Source of the DNA: Kitasatospora sp. SolWspMP-SS2h | GTDB taxonomy: Bacteria; Actinomycetota; Actinomycetes; Streptomycetales; Streptomycetaceae | Length of the DNA stretch: 64,000 bases | Direction: 5' to 3' | NCBI RefSeq assembly: GCF_003259315.1 | Contig: NZ_QLLT01000017.1 | Location: forward strand, 62,001 to 126,000 | In this document: piece after piece, positions 49,793-57,890 of the stretch | Position numbering within the stretch: the stretch's first letter is position 1 | Layout: every line of letters begins with the position of its first letter | Made by a program: the position numbers and the translations under genes | Notes under the pieces: generated by a model | The model's database searches: none | The model's input: only the letters and a program-made list of their open reading frames with translations | Told to the model about the DNA's origin: nothing

Positions 49793-51616
49793 GTGCAGGC
49801 AGCGCGATTCCTCGCCGGAACAGGTGCCGCCGCGGCGGCCACCCTGTGCCTGCTGATGGTCGGCGCACCCGCCGCCGACGCCCACCCGCTGGGCAACTTC
49901 TCCCTCAACCACTACCTCGGCCTCACCGTCCGGCCCGACACCGTCGAGGCCCTCGCCGTCACCGACGCCGCCGAGATCCCCACCCTCCAGGAGCAGCCGA
50001 AGGTCGACCGCGACGGCGACGGCACCGCCGACGACGCCGAACGCGCGGCCTGGGCGGACGCGCAGTGCGGCCTGACGGTCCAGCACCTCCGGGTGACGGC
50101 CGGTCCGGACGCGGCGCCGCTGACCTGGCGGACCGACTCGGCGCGGTTCCGCTACGAGGACGGCTCGGCCGGCCTGCGCACCAGCCGGCTCGAATGCGTG
50201 CTCCACGCCGACCTGCGGCTGCCCGCCGCCGGGAGCGAGATCCGGGTGACCGCCGGGAACGACCCGGGCCGGGTGGGCTGGAACGAGATCACCGCGCGCG
50301 GCGACGGCGTGACGCTGGACGGCTCCGACGTCCCGGCCGAGTCGGTCTCCAAGGAACTGCAGGACTACCCGAGGGACCTGCTGGACAGCCCCAGCGGCAT
50401 CACCCACGCCCGGTTCCTGGCCCGGCCCGGCGGCGCCGCCGCACCTGCGGGAGCGGCGGCCGTCCGGGCGGACGGCTCCGGGCCGACCGCCTGGCTGGCC
50501 GGCCTGAACACCCGCCTCGCCGGGATCGGCGCCGCCGAGCGGCTGACCGTCCCCCTCGGCCTGCTCGCGGTCCTGCTCTCCCTCGTGCTCGGCGCCGGAC
50601 ACGCCCTGCTGCCCGGGCACGGCAAGACGGTGATGGCGGCCTACCTGGCCGGCCGGCGCGGACGCACCCGCGACGCCGTCACCGTCGGCGCGACCGTCAC
50701 GGTGACCCACACCGCCGGGGTCATCGTCATCGGCCTGGGCCTGACCACGTTCTCCTCGCTGGCCGGCGACGTGCTGCTGGGCCGGCTGGGCGTGCTCAGC
50801 GGCGCGCTGGTCGTCCTGGTGGGCGCCGGCCTGCTGCGCGACGCCGTCCGCCGCTCCCGCCGGGCCCGCCCGCACGGCCGCCTCCCGCACCCCCAACCGG
50901 GCGCCGACGACGCCGAGGCCAGGGAGGCCAGGGAACTCGCCCACGCCGCCGCCCACGCCGCGGGCACCCCGCACGACCACGACCCGCACCCGGAACCGGA
51001 CGGCCACCACCCGCACGCCGAGACCCACCACGGCCACGCGCGCACGGCGGTCGCCGAGCACGACCACGGCCACGCGCACACGGCGGTCGCCGAGCACGAC
51101 CACGGCCACGACCACGAGCACCCGCACAGCCACGATCACGACCACGACCACCCGCACGATCACGGCCATGACCACAGCCATGACCACGACCACGGTCATG
51201 ACCACGGCGGGCACCTGACGCACGGTCACCACGGCCACCGCCACGGCCTGTTCGGCGGCCACCACCGGCACGACCCCGCCGCCGCCACGAGTCGGCGCAA
51301 CCTGATCGGTCTCGGCATCGCCGGCGGCCTGGTCCCCAGCCCGTCCGCGCTGGTGGTGCTGCTCGGCGCGATCGCCCTCGGCCGGACGCTGTTCGGCGCG
51401 GCCCTGGTGGTCGCGTACGGCGTGGGCATGGCCGCCACCCTGACCGCCGTCGGCCTGCTCCTGGTCCGGGTCGGCGACCGGCTGGCCGCCGTGCGGAGCG
51501 GGTCGGTCGCCGGGCGCCTCCACCGGCTCGCCCCGTACAGCGGGCTGCTCACCGCGCTGCTGATCCTGGCCGTCGGGCTGGGACTGGTCGTCCGCAGCCT
51601 GCCCTCGACCCTCTGA
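49793..51616 (+). CDS. NicO/RcnA-type Ni/Co exporter with histidine-rich loop
   Basis: 607 residues from GTG at 49793 behind TGGAGG. A signal peptide ends at ADA, and the mature N-terminus HPLGNFSLNHYLGLTV opens a beta-rich extracellular domain (30-240), as in actinobacterial and cyanobacterial NicO fusions. The membrane part starts with LGAGHALLPGHGKTVMAAYLAG, the NicO signature with HALxPGHGK, continues THTAGVIVIGLGL, and after a loop ends with VPSPSALVVLLGAIALG and AYGVGMAATLTAVGLLLV. The loop (about 395-495) has more than 35 histidines, mostly HDH, HGH and HPH. It should export nickel, cobalt or a similar ion. A lipoprotein gene follows 30 bp later. Confidence 0.88.
   Translation: MQAARFLAGTGAAAAATLCLLMVGAPAADAHPLGNFSLNHYLGLTVRPDTVEALAVTDAAEIPTLQEQPKVDRDGDGTADDAERAAWADAQCGLTVQHLRVTAGPDAAPLTWRTDSARFRYEDGSAGLRTSRLECVLHADLRLPAAGSEIRVTAGNDPGRVGWNEITARGDGVTLDGSDVPAESVSKELQDYPRDLLDSPSGITHARFLARPGGAAAPAGAAAVRADGSGPTAWLAGLNTRLAGIGAAERLTVPLGLLAVLLSLVLGAGHALLPGHGKTVMAAYLAGRRGRTRDAVTVGATVTVTHTAGVIVIGLGLTTFSSLAGDVLLGRLGVLSGALVVLVGAGLLRDAVRRSRRARPHGRLPHPQPGADDAEAREARELAHAAAHAAGTPHDHDPHPEPDGHHPHAETHHGHARTAVAEHDHGHAHTAVAEHDHGHDHEHPHSHDHDHDHPHDHGHDHSHDHDHGHDHGGHLTHGHHGHRHGLFGGHHRHDPAAATSRRNLIGLGIAGGLVPSPSALVVLLGAIALGRTLFGAALVVAYGVGMAATLTAVGLLLVRVGDRLAAVRSGSVAGRLHRLAPYSGLLTALLILAVGLGLVVRSLPSTL
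51033..51104 (+). repeat. Duplicated 36-bp unit in the histidine-rich loop
   Basis: Two adjacent 36-nt copies (51033-51068, 51069-51104) differ at one base and encode HAR/HTAVAEHDHG, a recent in-frame duplication. Shorter GACCAC and CATGAC units continue to about 51210. Confidence 0.8.
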
Positions 51617-51646
51617 ACCACCCGTACCCGCCGGAGGAAGACCCCC

Positions 51647-52015
51647 GTGGACCGCAGCCGTACCCGCCCGACCCGCCCCACCCGCCCGTTCCTGCTCCTC
51701 GCCGTCGCCGCCGCAGCCGCCGTGCTGCTCACCGGCTGCGGCGGCGGGGAGCGGGACGGGAGCTTCGACGCCCAGCCCGGCACGCCGTCGCCGAGCTGCC
51801 TCCCGCACCAGAGCCGGGAACCGGGCACCAGGTACACCGGCGGTGAGAAGTCCGATCCGACGGCCGTGCTGGAGATGATGCGGTTCTACACCGCCAACGG
51901 GACCAAGGCGTACTGCGACGGCAAGCCGCCGACGGCCGTCGACCGCCGGTGGACGGAGCTGTACACCGGTCTGGGCGGCGACGCGGGACACGTGGCGGCG
52001 CCGCCGCCGAAGTGA
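51647..52015 (+). CDS. Small lipoprotein
   Basis: 122 residues from GTG at 51647 behind CGGAGGAAG. Signal RPFLLLAVAAAAAVLLTGC with lipobox LTGC. The mature part (SFDAQPGTPSPSCLPHQSREPGTRYTGGE, DPTAVLEMMRFYTANGTKAYCDG) includes two cysteines that may pair. No family recognised; similar small lipoproteins accompany NicO exporters in streptomycetes, so a metal-related role is possible (inference). It is 30 bp downstream of the exporter gene. Confidence 0.78.
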   Translation: MDRSRTRPTRPTRPFLLLAVAAAAAVLLTGCGGGERDGSFDAQPGTPSPSCLPHQSREPGTRYTGGEKSDPTAVLEMMRFYTANGTKAYCDGKPPTAVDRRWTELYTGLGGDAGHVAAPPPK

Positions 52016-52035
52016 CGGCCCCGCCGGCCCGCGGC

Positions 52036-53355
52036 TCAGCTCCCGGGCGGGAGTTCGGCCAGGGCGGCGCGGGCGGCGGGGGCGTGCAGCGGGTGGAAGG
52101 CGGGGTCGGTCGCCAGCGCCGTCCCGAACTCGGTGCGCGCCTCGTCGTTCCGGCCGAGCGCGCGCAGGATCACGGCGCGGTGGTAGTGGAAGAGCGCGTT
52201 GCGGGTGCCGAGCGCGAGCGCCTCGTCGGACTCCCGCAGGGCCTCCGCGTCGCGGCCGACGGCGTGCAGGGCCCAGGCGTAGGCGTCGTGGGTGTCCAGG
52301 AACGGGCGGGTGCGCAGGCCCTGTTCGGCGATCGCGACGGCGGTGGCCGGGTCGCCGTGGTCGGCTTCGAACAGGGCGGCGTCGGCGTCGAGCGTCACAC
52401 CGTTGCCGGTGAACAGCTTCCACTCGGCGCGCAGCACCCGGTACTGCTCCTCGGCCTCCGCGGTGCGGCCCAACGACTGGAGCAGCTCGCCGAGTTCGAG
52501 GACGTACTCGGGCTGCGGCACCTGGGCGGTCGCCCGCCGGAGGTCGGTGACGGCCTCGTCGCTGCGGCCGAGCGCGGCCTCGGCCCGGCCCCTGGCCTCC
52601 AGCAGCGAGGCGGTGCCGGGTGCGGCGCGCAGGCCCGTCTCGGCCTGGGCGAGGGCACCGGCCGGGTCGCCGCTGCCGAGTGCCAGCAGGCTGAGGTGGT
52701 AGAGCGCGAAGGCCCGGTCGGCGGCGGTGTTGGCGTCGTCGAGGGCGCGTTTCATCAGCGCGGTGGCCGCGGCGGTGTCGCCGCGCAGCTCCCAGGTGTA
52801 GGAGGCGCGGGCGAGGGAGGGGGTGCCGGGCTTGAGGTCGACCATGCGCTGCGCGGCGTCGAACGACTCGGGGTAGCGGCCGAGTTGGGTGCAGGCGTCG
52901 GCGAGCGTCCCGTAGAGGGTGGAGTTGTCGGGGTTGATCGCGATCGCCCGCTGCGACCAGTCGAGGGCCGCGGTGAAGTCGTGGCGGGCGCCGGTGAGGG
53001 CGGCCATGCCGGCCATCGCGGTGAAGTTGCCGTCGGGGTCGGTGCTCAGCGAACGGGTGAGGACGTCCTCCGCCTTCGGGTAGTACGACGGATCGGCGGT
53101 GATCTTGGCCTGCTGGACGTACGCCAGGCCCAGGGAGGCCATCGCGAGGGCGTCGTCGGGCGTGCTCCGCAGGTGCTCCTGCAACCCGCGGATGTCCCCG
53201 GCCAGACCGGTGTCGGCGGTGTCCTGGCCCGGGGGCCGCTCCGGGGCCGGGGCACCGCCGCGCTGCGGGGCGAGGCCGAGGCCGCCGGCCAGGAACAGGC
53301 CCACGCCGAGGGCGGTGGCGACGGCGGCGGGCAGCAGACGGCGGCGTCGGTTCAC
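52036..53355 (-). CDS. TPR-repeat protein with signal anchor
   Basis: 439 residues from GTG at 53355 (GTGA overlap with the sortase stop). An N-terminal RRRRLLPAAVATALGVGLFLAGGLGL segment anchors it, followed by about ten tetratricopeptide repeats: LAMASLGLAYVQQAKITADPSYY, AALDWSQRAIAINPDNSTLYGTLADACTQLGRYPES, GALAQAETGLRAAPGTASLLEARGRAEAALGRSDEA and others through to the end. It should be a protein-interaction scaffold outside or at the membrane. Coupled to a sortase and a DUF4331 protein, it may assist assembly or secretion of the latter. Confidence 0.88.
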   Translation of the reverse strand: MNRRRRLLPAAVATALGVGLFLAGGLGLAPQRGGAPAPERPPGQDTADTGLAGDIRGLQEHLRSTPDDALAMASLGLAYVQQAKITADPSYYPKAEDVLTRSLSTDPDGNFTAMAGMAALTGARHDFTAALDWSQRAIAINPDNSTLYGTLADACTQLGRYPESFDAAQRMVDLKPGTPSLARASYTWELRGDTAAATALMKRALDDANTAADRAFALYHLSLLALGSGDPAGALAQAETGLRAAPGTASLLEARGRAEAALGRSDEAVTDLRRATAQVPQPEYVLELGELLQSLGRTAEAEEQYRVLRAEWKLFTGNGVTLDADAALFEADHGDPATAVAIAEQGLRTRPFLDTHDAYAWALHAVGRDAEALRESDEALALGTRNALFHYHRAVILRALGRNDEARTEFGTALATDPAFHPLHAPAARAALAELPPGS

Positions 53356-54629
53356 TGCGGTACTCCGGGGTGCTGGGCGGGCGGGGGCGTGGCGCCGGTC
53401 GGGGCGGCGGAGGCGGCGGCCCGCGCCGGGACGGCGAAGACCACCAGGTTGGCGGGGTAGGTGTGCTGTCCGTGGTCGTAGACGCCGTCGCAGGTGATCA
53501 GGCGCAGGCTCGGTCCGGGGGTGTCGCCGAAGACCTGCTCGGCGGGGAACCCCTGCTTGTCGTAGCTGCGCAGGGCCTGGACGGTGAACGCGGTGCCGGT
53601 CCCGTCCGCCGCCAGGACGTCGATGCCGTCGCCCGGACGCAGCACGGACAGGCCCGCGAACACCGCCGGGCCGGTGAGGGAGTCGACGTGGCCGACGATC
53701 ACCGCGGTGCCGGGGCCGCCCGGGGCGGGACCCTGGCTCCACCAGCCCGCGACGTCCGGGTCCGCGGGCGCGGCGAGGTGCCCGTCCTCCTGCACCTGGA
53801 GGTCGCTGAGCCCGGTGTCGACACCGATCCGGGGAATGCGCAGCCGGACGGGCGGAGCGACCGGCGCGCGGCCGGCCTCCGACGCGGTCGGTGCGGTCGG
53901 CGCGGCGACGGGCGCCGCGCCGTGCACGGTGGCGGGCAACTCGCCGACATCGACGCCCTGCGCGACGGCGGGCACCGCCGGACGGTCGACGACAGCCGCC
54001 ACACCGAGCCCGGCCAACGCCAGCCCCGCCGCCACCGCACCCGCCCCCACCACCCGGCACGGCCCGAACGCCCGGACGGCGGCACCGGCCCGGCCGACGA
54101 CCGTCCCGCCCTGCTCCTCACCCGGGCCGGCGGGCGGACGAGCCTCCTGCGCGCGGGTCAGGGCGTCGCGGACGGCGACCCGGGCTCGCGCCACGGCCGC
54201 ACCGGCCCGCCCGGTGATCGTCTTGCTGCGCTCCTCACCCGGGTCGGCGGGCGGGCGGGCTTCTTCCGCGCGGGTCAGGGCGTTGCAGACGGCAGCACTG
54301 TCCTGCGTCGCGGCGGTATCGGCCCGGTGGGTGGCCGTCTTGCCCTGCTCCCCGCCCGGGCCGGCGGGCGGACGAGCCTCCTGCGTGCGGGTCAGGGCGT
54401 CGCGGGAGGCGGCCCCGGCTCGCTTCGCGGCGGCACGGGCCCGGTCGGTGGCCGTCCCGCCCTGCTCCTCACCCGGGCCGACCGGCGGGCGGCCCTCCCG
54501 TGTGCGGGTCAGGGCGGCGCGGACGGCCGCTGCGGCGGCGCCGGCCCGGGGGAGGGCGGCCTGGGGCCGCACGACGGCCGGCCGGCCGCTCGCGGGGAGC
54601 GGCCGGCCGGCCCGTTCGGGCGGTGTCAC
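53352..54629 (-). CDS. Class F-like sortase with repeated cytosolic extension
   Basis: 425 residues from GTG at 54629 (GTGA overlap with the DUF4331 stop). Residues 39-194 are four tandem 39-residue repeats (ALTRxxEARPPAGPGEEQ...), after which one membrane helix (VVGAGAVAAGLALAGLGVAAVV) leads to the sortase domain: LRIPRIGVDTGL, catalytic His in VIVGHVDS, catalytic Cys in LRLITCDG, and YPANLVVFAV at the end. The catalytic arginine is not obvious in the usual place. It would join LPxTG-like substrates to the wall. Its operon partner DUF4331 has a membrane tail but no clear LPxTG. The repeats precede the helix, so they should lie in the cytosol. Confidence 0.85.
   Translation of the reverse strand: MTPPERAGRPLPASGRPAVVRPQAALPRAGAAAAAVRAALTRTREGRPPVGPGEEQGGTATDRARAAAKRAGAASRDALTRTQEARPPAGPGGEQGKTATHRADTAATQDSAAVCNALTRAEEARPPADPGEERSKTITGRAGAAVARARVAVRDALTRAQEARPPAGPGEEQGGTVVGRAGAAVRAFGPCRVVGAGAVAAGLALAGLGVAAVVDRPAVPAVAQGVDVGELPATVHGAAPVAAPTAPTASEAGRAPVAPPVRLRIPRIGVDTGLSDLQVQEDGHLAAPADPDVAGWWSQGPAPGGPGTAVIVGHVDSLTGPAVFAGLSVLRPGDGIDVLAADGTGTAFTVQALRSYDKQGFPAEQVFGDTPGPSLRLITCDGVYDHGQHTYPANLVVFAVPARAAASAAPTGATPPPAQHPGVPQ
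54048..54515 (-). repeat. 117-bp x4 tandem repeat in the sortase gene
   Basis: Four in-frame copies of exactly 117 nt (39 codons) each open with codons for ALTRxxE and share GPGEEQ. The copies have diverged (about 50-75% at protein level), so the array is old rather than polymorphic noise. Confidence 0.85.
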
Positions 54630-56263
54630 GAGCGGGCGGAGCGGCGGCGCAGCGCCAGTACGCCCGCCGCCGACACCAGCACGCCGCCGGCCATCGCGGC
54701 TGCCCCGGCGATCGGGAAGCCGCCGACGGACAGCCCGCCGAAGCCGGCCTCGACGGAGCCGCCGGGGTTGTCGGAGACGGCCTGGTTGACGGCGGCGGTG
54801 TTGGGCAGCGCCACGTAGGGGAAGTGGTGGCCGAAGGCGTGGTCGTTGGCGTTCACGCCGTCCCCGGCGGCCAGCGCGGGCACCAGGGTCCCGGTCTGCG
54901 CGGCGCCCTCGGCGGCCTGCAGGGTGATGTCGACGACGTCGTCGGCCAGGCGGCGGCCGTTCGGGAAGCCCGCCAGGTCGCCCGCGAGCACGCCGAGCCG
55001 GTTGGGGGCGGCGGCCGGGGCGACGCCCATGTTCAGGCGCAGCTCCTCGGAGGGCACGAAGCCGTCCTTCTTGACGTCCTTGTTGAGCAGCTGCGAGTTC
55101 AGGTCGGCCTGGACCGGCCCGCACGCCTTGCAGATGCCGGTCAGGAAGATCTCCACCAGGTCGTTGCGCGGCGCCGCCGGGGCGGGGATGCCGTAGATGC
55201 TCTGGACGAGCTTGGGCACGATCGGGTCCTTGACCTTGTCGACCACGGGGGTGACGGTGTGGTCCTGGTCCGGGGTCAGCGCGTTGAAGGCGTCCTTGTA
55301 CTTGATCGGCACGACGACCTCGTTGACGAGCGGGTTGCCCAGCCGGGACACCTGCCGCCAGTCGCCCTCGGCCTTGCCCTCGCCGCCCTTGTCCCCGCCG
55401 GCCTTGCCCTCGCCGCCCTTGTCCGCGACGACGGCGCCCTTGCGGTCGGTGGTGGACCACACCCCGATCACCGGGTTGCGCTCGGCGTCGCCCTTCAGCG
55501 CCAGGCTCGTCTTCGGCACCTGGAGGGCGATGGTGTTGACGTTGTAGCCGGTCAGGGTGTCGTGGCCGGACTCCTTGAGGTTCCCGCCGTAGAGCAGGTC
55601 GAAGACCCGCAGGTCGAGGAAGAACGGGTCGTCGGCCTGGCCGGCGAAGCTCTGCCCGCCGTCGGGAAGGTCCACGACGGCCTGCTTGCGCAGCGAGCCG
55701 TAGTCGGGCATCGACGCCTTGCCGACGTTCGACGGCGCGACGGGGGCGTCCTTGAGCAGGACCTTGCACCTCCCGTCCGGGCCGGTGACCGTGAGGGTGT
55801 AGGTCTGGCGGTAGTTCAGGTTCGGGTCGTCCAGCGACTTCACCACGCCGGTGTTGTACAGGAACTGGTTGGCGTCGTCGCGGTAGTGGCTGGCGAACGC
55901 CCAGGTGTAGGTGGTGTCGGGCTTGCCGTCGCCGTCGCTGTCGATCTTGATGGTGTAGTGCGCGTCGTCGGCGAACGGATAGAAGTTCGGGCCGCCGTTC
56001 GGCTCCTCGAACGGGATCCAGTTCGCCACCAGGGTGACGGTGTCGGGCTTGTCCGGGCTGACGAACGCGTACACGTCCGTGTTGTCGGCCCGCGGGTCGC
56101 CCGAGATGAGCGGCGCCTCCCGGTGGCTGGAGGCGTGGCCCACTCCGGGGGCGAGGCCGACGAGGGCGCCGGCGGCGGCGAGGGCCAGCACCCCGAGGCC
56201 CGCCATGGGCTTCTCGGAACGGCGGGCGAGGGAGGACAGCTTCGAGGACGGCGGACGCTGCAT
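54626..56263 (-). CDS. Secreted DUF4331 family protein
   Basis: 545 residues from ATG at 56263. A signal segment (GLGVLALAAAGALVGLAPGVGHA) is followed directly by the family start SSHREAPLISGDPRADNTDVYAFVSPD and the remaining DUF4331 landmarks (NYRQTYTLTV, DDPFFLDLRVFDLLYG, GYNVNTIALQVPK, VWSTTDR, DLVEIFLTGI, RLADDVVDI, FPYVALP). A Gly/Lys/Asp repeat insertion (GGEGKAGGDKGGEGKAEGD) sits near residue 300, and the end is a hydrophobic helix plus RRRSARS. The function of DUF4331 is unknown. It leads a three-gene operon with sortase and TPR protein. The ribosome-binding site is weak, so the exact start is less sure. Confidence 0.88.
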   Translation of the reverse strand: MQRPPSSKLSSLARRSEKPMAGLGVLALAAAGALVGLAPGVGHASSHREAPLISGDPRADNTDVYAFVSPDKPDTVTLVANWIPFEEPNGGPNFYPFADDAHYTIKIDSDGDGKPDTTYTWAFASHYRDDANQFLYNTGVVKSLDDPNLNYRQTYTLTVTGPDGRCKVLLKDAPVAPSNVGKASMPDYGSLRKQAVVDLPDGGQSFAGQADDPFFLDLRVFDLLYGGNLKESGHDTLTGYNVNTIALQVPKTSLALKGDAERNPVIGVWSTTDRKGAVVADKGGEGKAGGDKGGEGKAEGDWRQVSRLGNPLVNEVVVPIKYKDAFNALTPDQDHTVTPVVDKVKDPIVPKLVQSIYGIPAPAAPRNDLVEIFLTGICKACGPVQADLNSQLLNKDVKKDGFVPSEELRLNMGVAPAAAPNRLGVLAGDLAGFPNGRRLADDVVDITLQAAEGAAQTGTLVPALAAGDGVNANDHAFGHHFPYVALPNTAAVNQAVSDNPGGSVEAGFGGLSVGGFPIAGAAAMAGGVLVSAAGVLALRRRSARS

Positions 56264-56512
56264 GATCTGCGCTTTCGTGAGGGGGACCCGGATCGCACCG
56301 CGCGGCCCCCGTGGGAAGGGGGACCGCGCGTTCCGAACCGCCGGCTCCGGCGGCGGCGGTAGGGGCAGACCTGAGAACCCGTCAGACGGCTGCAGGTGTA
56401 TGCCCGACATAAGAGCACCACGGCCCGGGTCCGGCCGCGCCCGCTGTTGGGCCGTCAGGGAGGTGTCGGCCGCGTGCGGCATCCGAGGGGAGCGGCCCCG
56501 GCCCCCGTCGGG

Positions 56513-57385
56513 TCAGCGGCGGCCGTCGTGCGGGGGCGGCGGGACCAGCCAGCCGCGGGCCTGGGCGGCCGTGCCCGCGCTGAACCGGCTGGTGGCGTCG
56601 AGCTGCTCCAGCAGCTCCCGGACGATGCGGCGCATGGTGCGGGAGGAGACGCCGATCTCCCGGGCGATCGCCTCGTCCTTGTAGCCGAGCTGCATCAGGC
56701 GCAGCACCTGGTACTGGCGTGCGGTGGGGCCGGTGCGGGAGGGCGGGGCGAGTTCGGCCGGCCGGGCGTCCTGCCAGCAGAACTCGAAGGTCTGCGCGAA
56801 CAGGCTGACCAGGCCGGGGTTGCGCACCACCGCGACCGCGGGCTCCGCGCAGTCCCCGCCGTCCCCGCCGTTCCCGCAGGTCGGTGCCGGGACCAGGGCG
56901 AGGCCGGTGTCGAGCACGGTCAGCCGGTAGGGGAGGGTCGCCGAGGTGCGGATCTGCGCGCCCGCCCGGCGCAGCGCCTTCAGGTGGGCCCGGCCGCGCG
57001 GCACCCGGAGCATCGACTCGCTGTGGATGGTCCGGACGGCCACCCCGCGCCCCAGCACCTCCTCGTCCCGGCGGCGGGCGGCCAGCAGCAGCGACGCCGG
57101 CAGCGGCGTTCCGGGGTGCATGCTGAGGATGCGGCCGGTGGCCGTCGCGACGGTGTCCTCCAGCAGCTGCCGGACCTCCGACTCGCCCCGGAACACCTCC
57201 ACCCCGTGGCCGCTCAGCCGGTCCAGGTGGGCGGGGAGCGCGCCGGTCCGGACCTCGGCCAACCTGCGGTCCAACTCATCGACCTTGCAGGCCAGTTCGC
57301 CGATGGCCTGGCGGGCCGAGTGGAGGATGCGGCCCATCTGGGCCTCGGGTAGCGACGGCTCGGGCCGGTCGGGCTGAAGCTGCAT
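56513..57385 (-). CDS. HTH (LuxR/TrmB-like) transcriptional regulator
   Basis: 290 residues from ATG at 57385. The C-terminal helix-turn-helix reads GPTARQYQVLRLMQLGYKDEAIAREIGVSSRTMRRIVRELLEQL, a LuxR-type domain. The N-terminal 200 residues hold a helix pair (ARQAIGELACKVDELDRRLAEV) and a PLD-like effector domain (VFRGESEVRQLLEDTV, ILSMHPGTPLP, VLGRGVAVRTIHSESM, AQIRTSATLPYRLTVLD), as in many regulators of natural product clusters. It is divergent from the SagB-led biosynthetic operon and the obvious candidate to control it. The 505-bp gap between them holds no other gene. Confidence 0.85.
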   Translation of the reverse strand: MQLQPDRPEPSLPEAQMGRILHSARQAIGELACKVDELDRRLAEVRTGALPAHLDRLSGHGVEVFRGESEVRQLLEDTVATATGRILSMHPGTPLPASLLLAARRRDEEVLGRGVAVRTIHSESMLRVPRGRAHLKALRRAGAQIRTSATLPYRLTVLDTGLALVPAPTCGNGGDGGDCAEPAVAVVRNPGLVSLFAQTFEFCWQDARPAELAPPSRTGPTARQYQVLRLMQLGYKDEAIAREIGVSSRTMRRIVRELLEQLDATSRFSAGTAAQARGWLVPPPPHDGRR

Positions 57386-57890
57386 GGGCGCGCCCCCAGG
57401 TCTTCTCGACACCCCCGTATCGACTGCGACCGGTGCGTGCTCCCCCAAGGGGCGCGCACGGTCGGTTGCGCCGTGTGCACGAACAGCAACCATGCTGCGC
57501 CACGGTCCGCGACCGAACAACCCACATCTCAGCCATCGGACAGCGGCGCGATGTGGCCTGCGTCACAGCGTGAGGCGCGGCTGCTTCGTGCTCCGACGGC
57601 CGGTCGGGGCCATGGCCGGACTGAGCCATCGGCGTTCGCTGGACAGCCTCGGCGGTCGGCTGGTTGGTTTGCGAGTGGCCGCTGAGTGGTCGGTGCCGTC
57701 TCACCAGGAGAGACGGATCGTGGACGCACACCGACGGGCGGGGTTCCACCACGGCCGTTCTCCGACGCGCCGAGCCGTGCACCGGCCGACCCGCGCCGAC
57801 CCGGCCGGCGGGCCGGAACGCCGGTCCGATCCGGGGCCGACCCCGTTCCCCGAGGTGCACCACCACCGATCCGAGAACGCGAGAGGACCC
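57386..57890. other. Divergent promoter region of the biosynthetic cluster
   Basis: No gene in this 505-bp stretch. An imperfect dyad at about 57428-57465 (arms around CGACCG/GGTCGG) lies 45 bp from the regulator start and may be its own operator. AT-richer patches occur near 57530-57560 and 57660-57720. Nothing else stands out. Confidence 0.5.

Noticed and set aside
51040..51210. Regularly spaced GACCAC/CATGAC units resembling a repeat array
   Set aside because: They are in-frame histidine/aspartate codons of the NicO exporter loop; there are no spacers and no cas genes, so it is not a CRISPR.
54048..54515. 117-bp tandem repeat as a non-coding satellite
   Set aside because: The copies have exact codon length and stay open in the sortase frame, with protein-level conservation, so they are coding.
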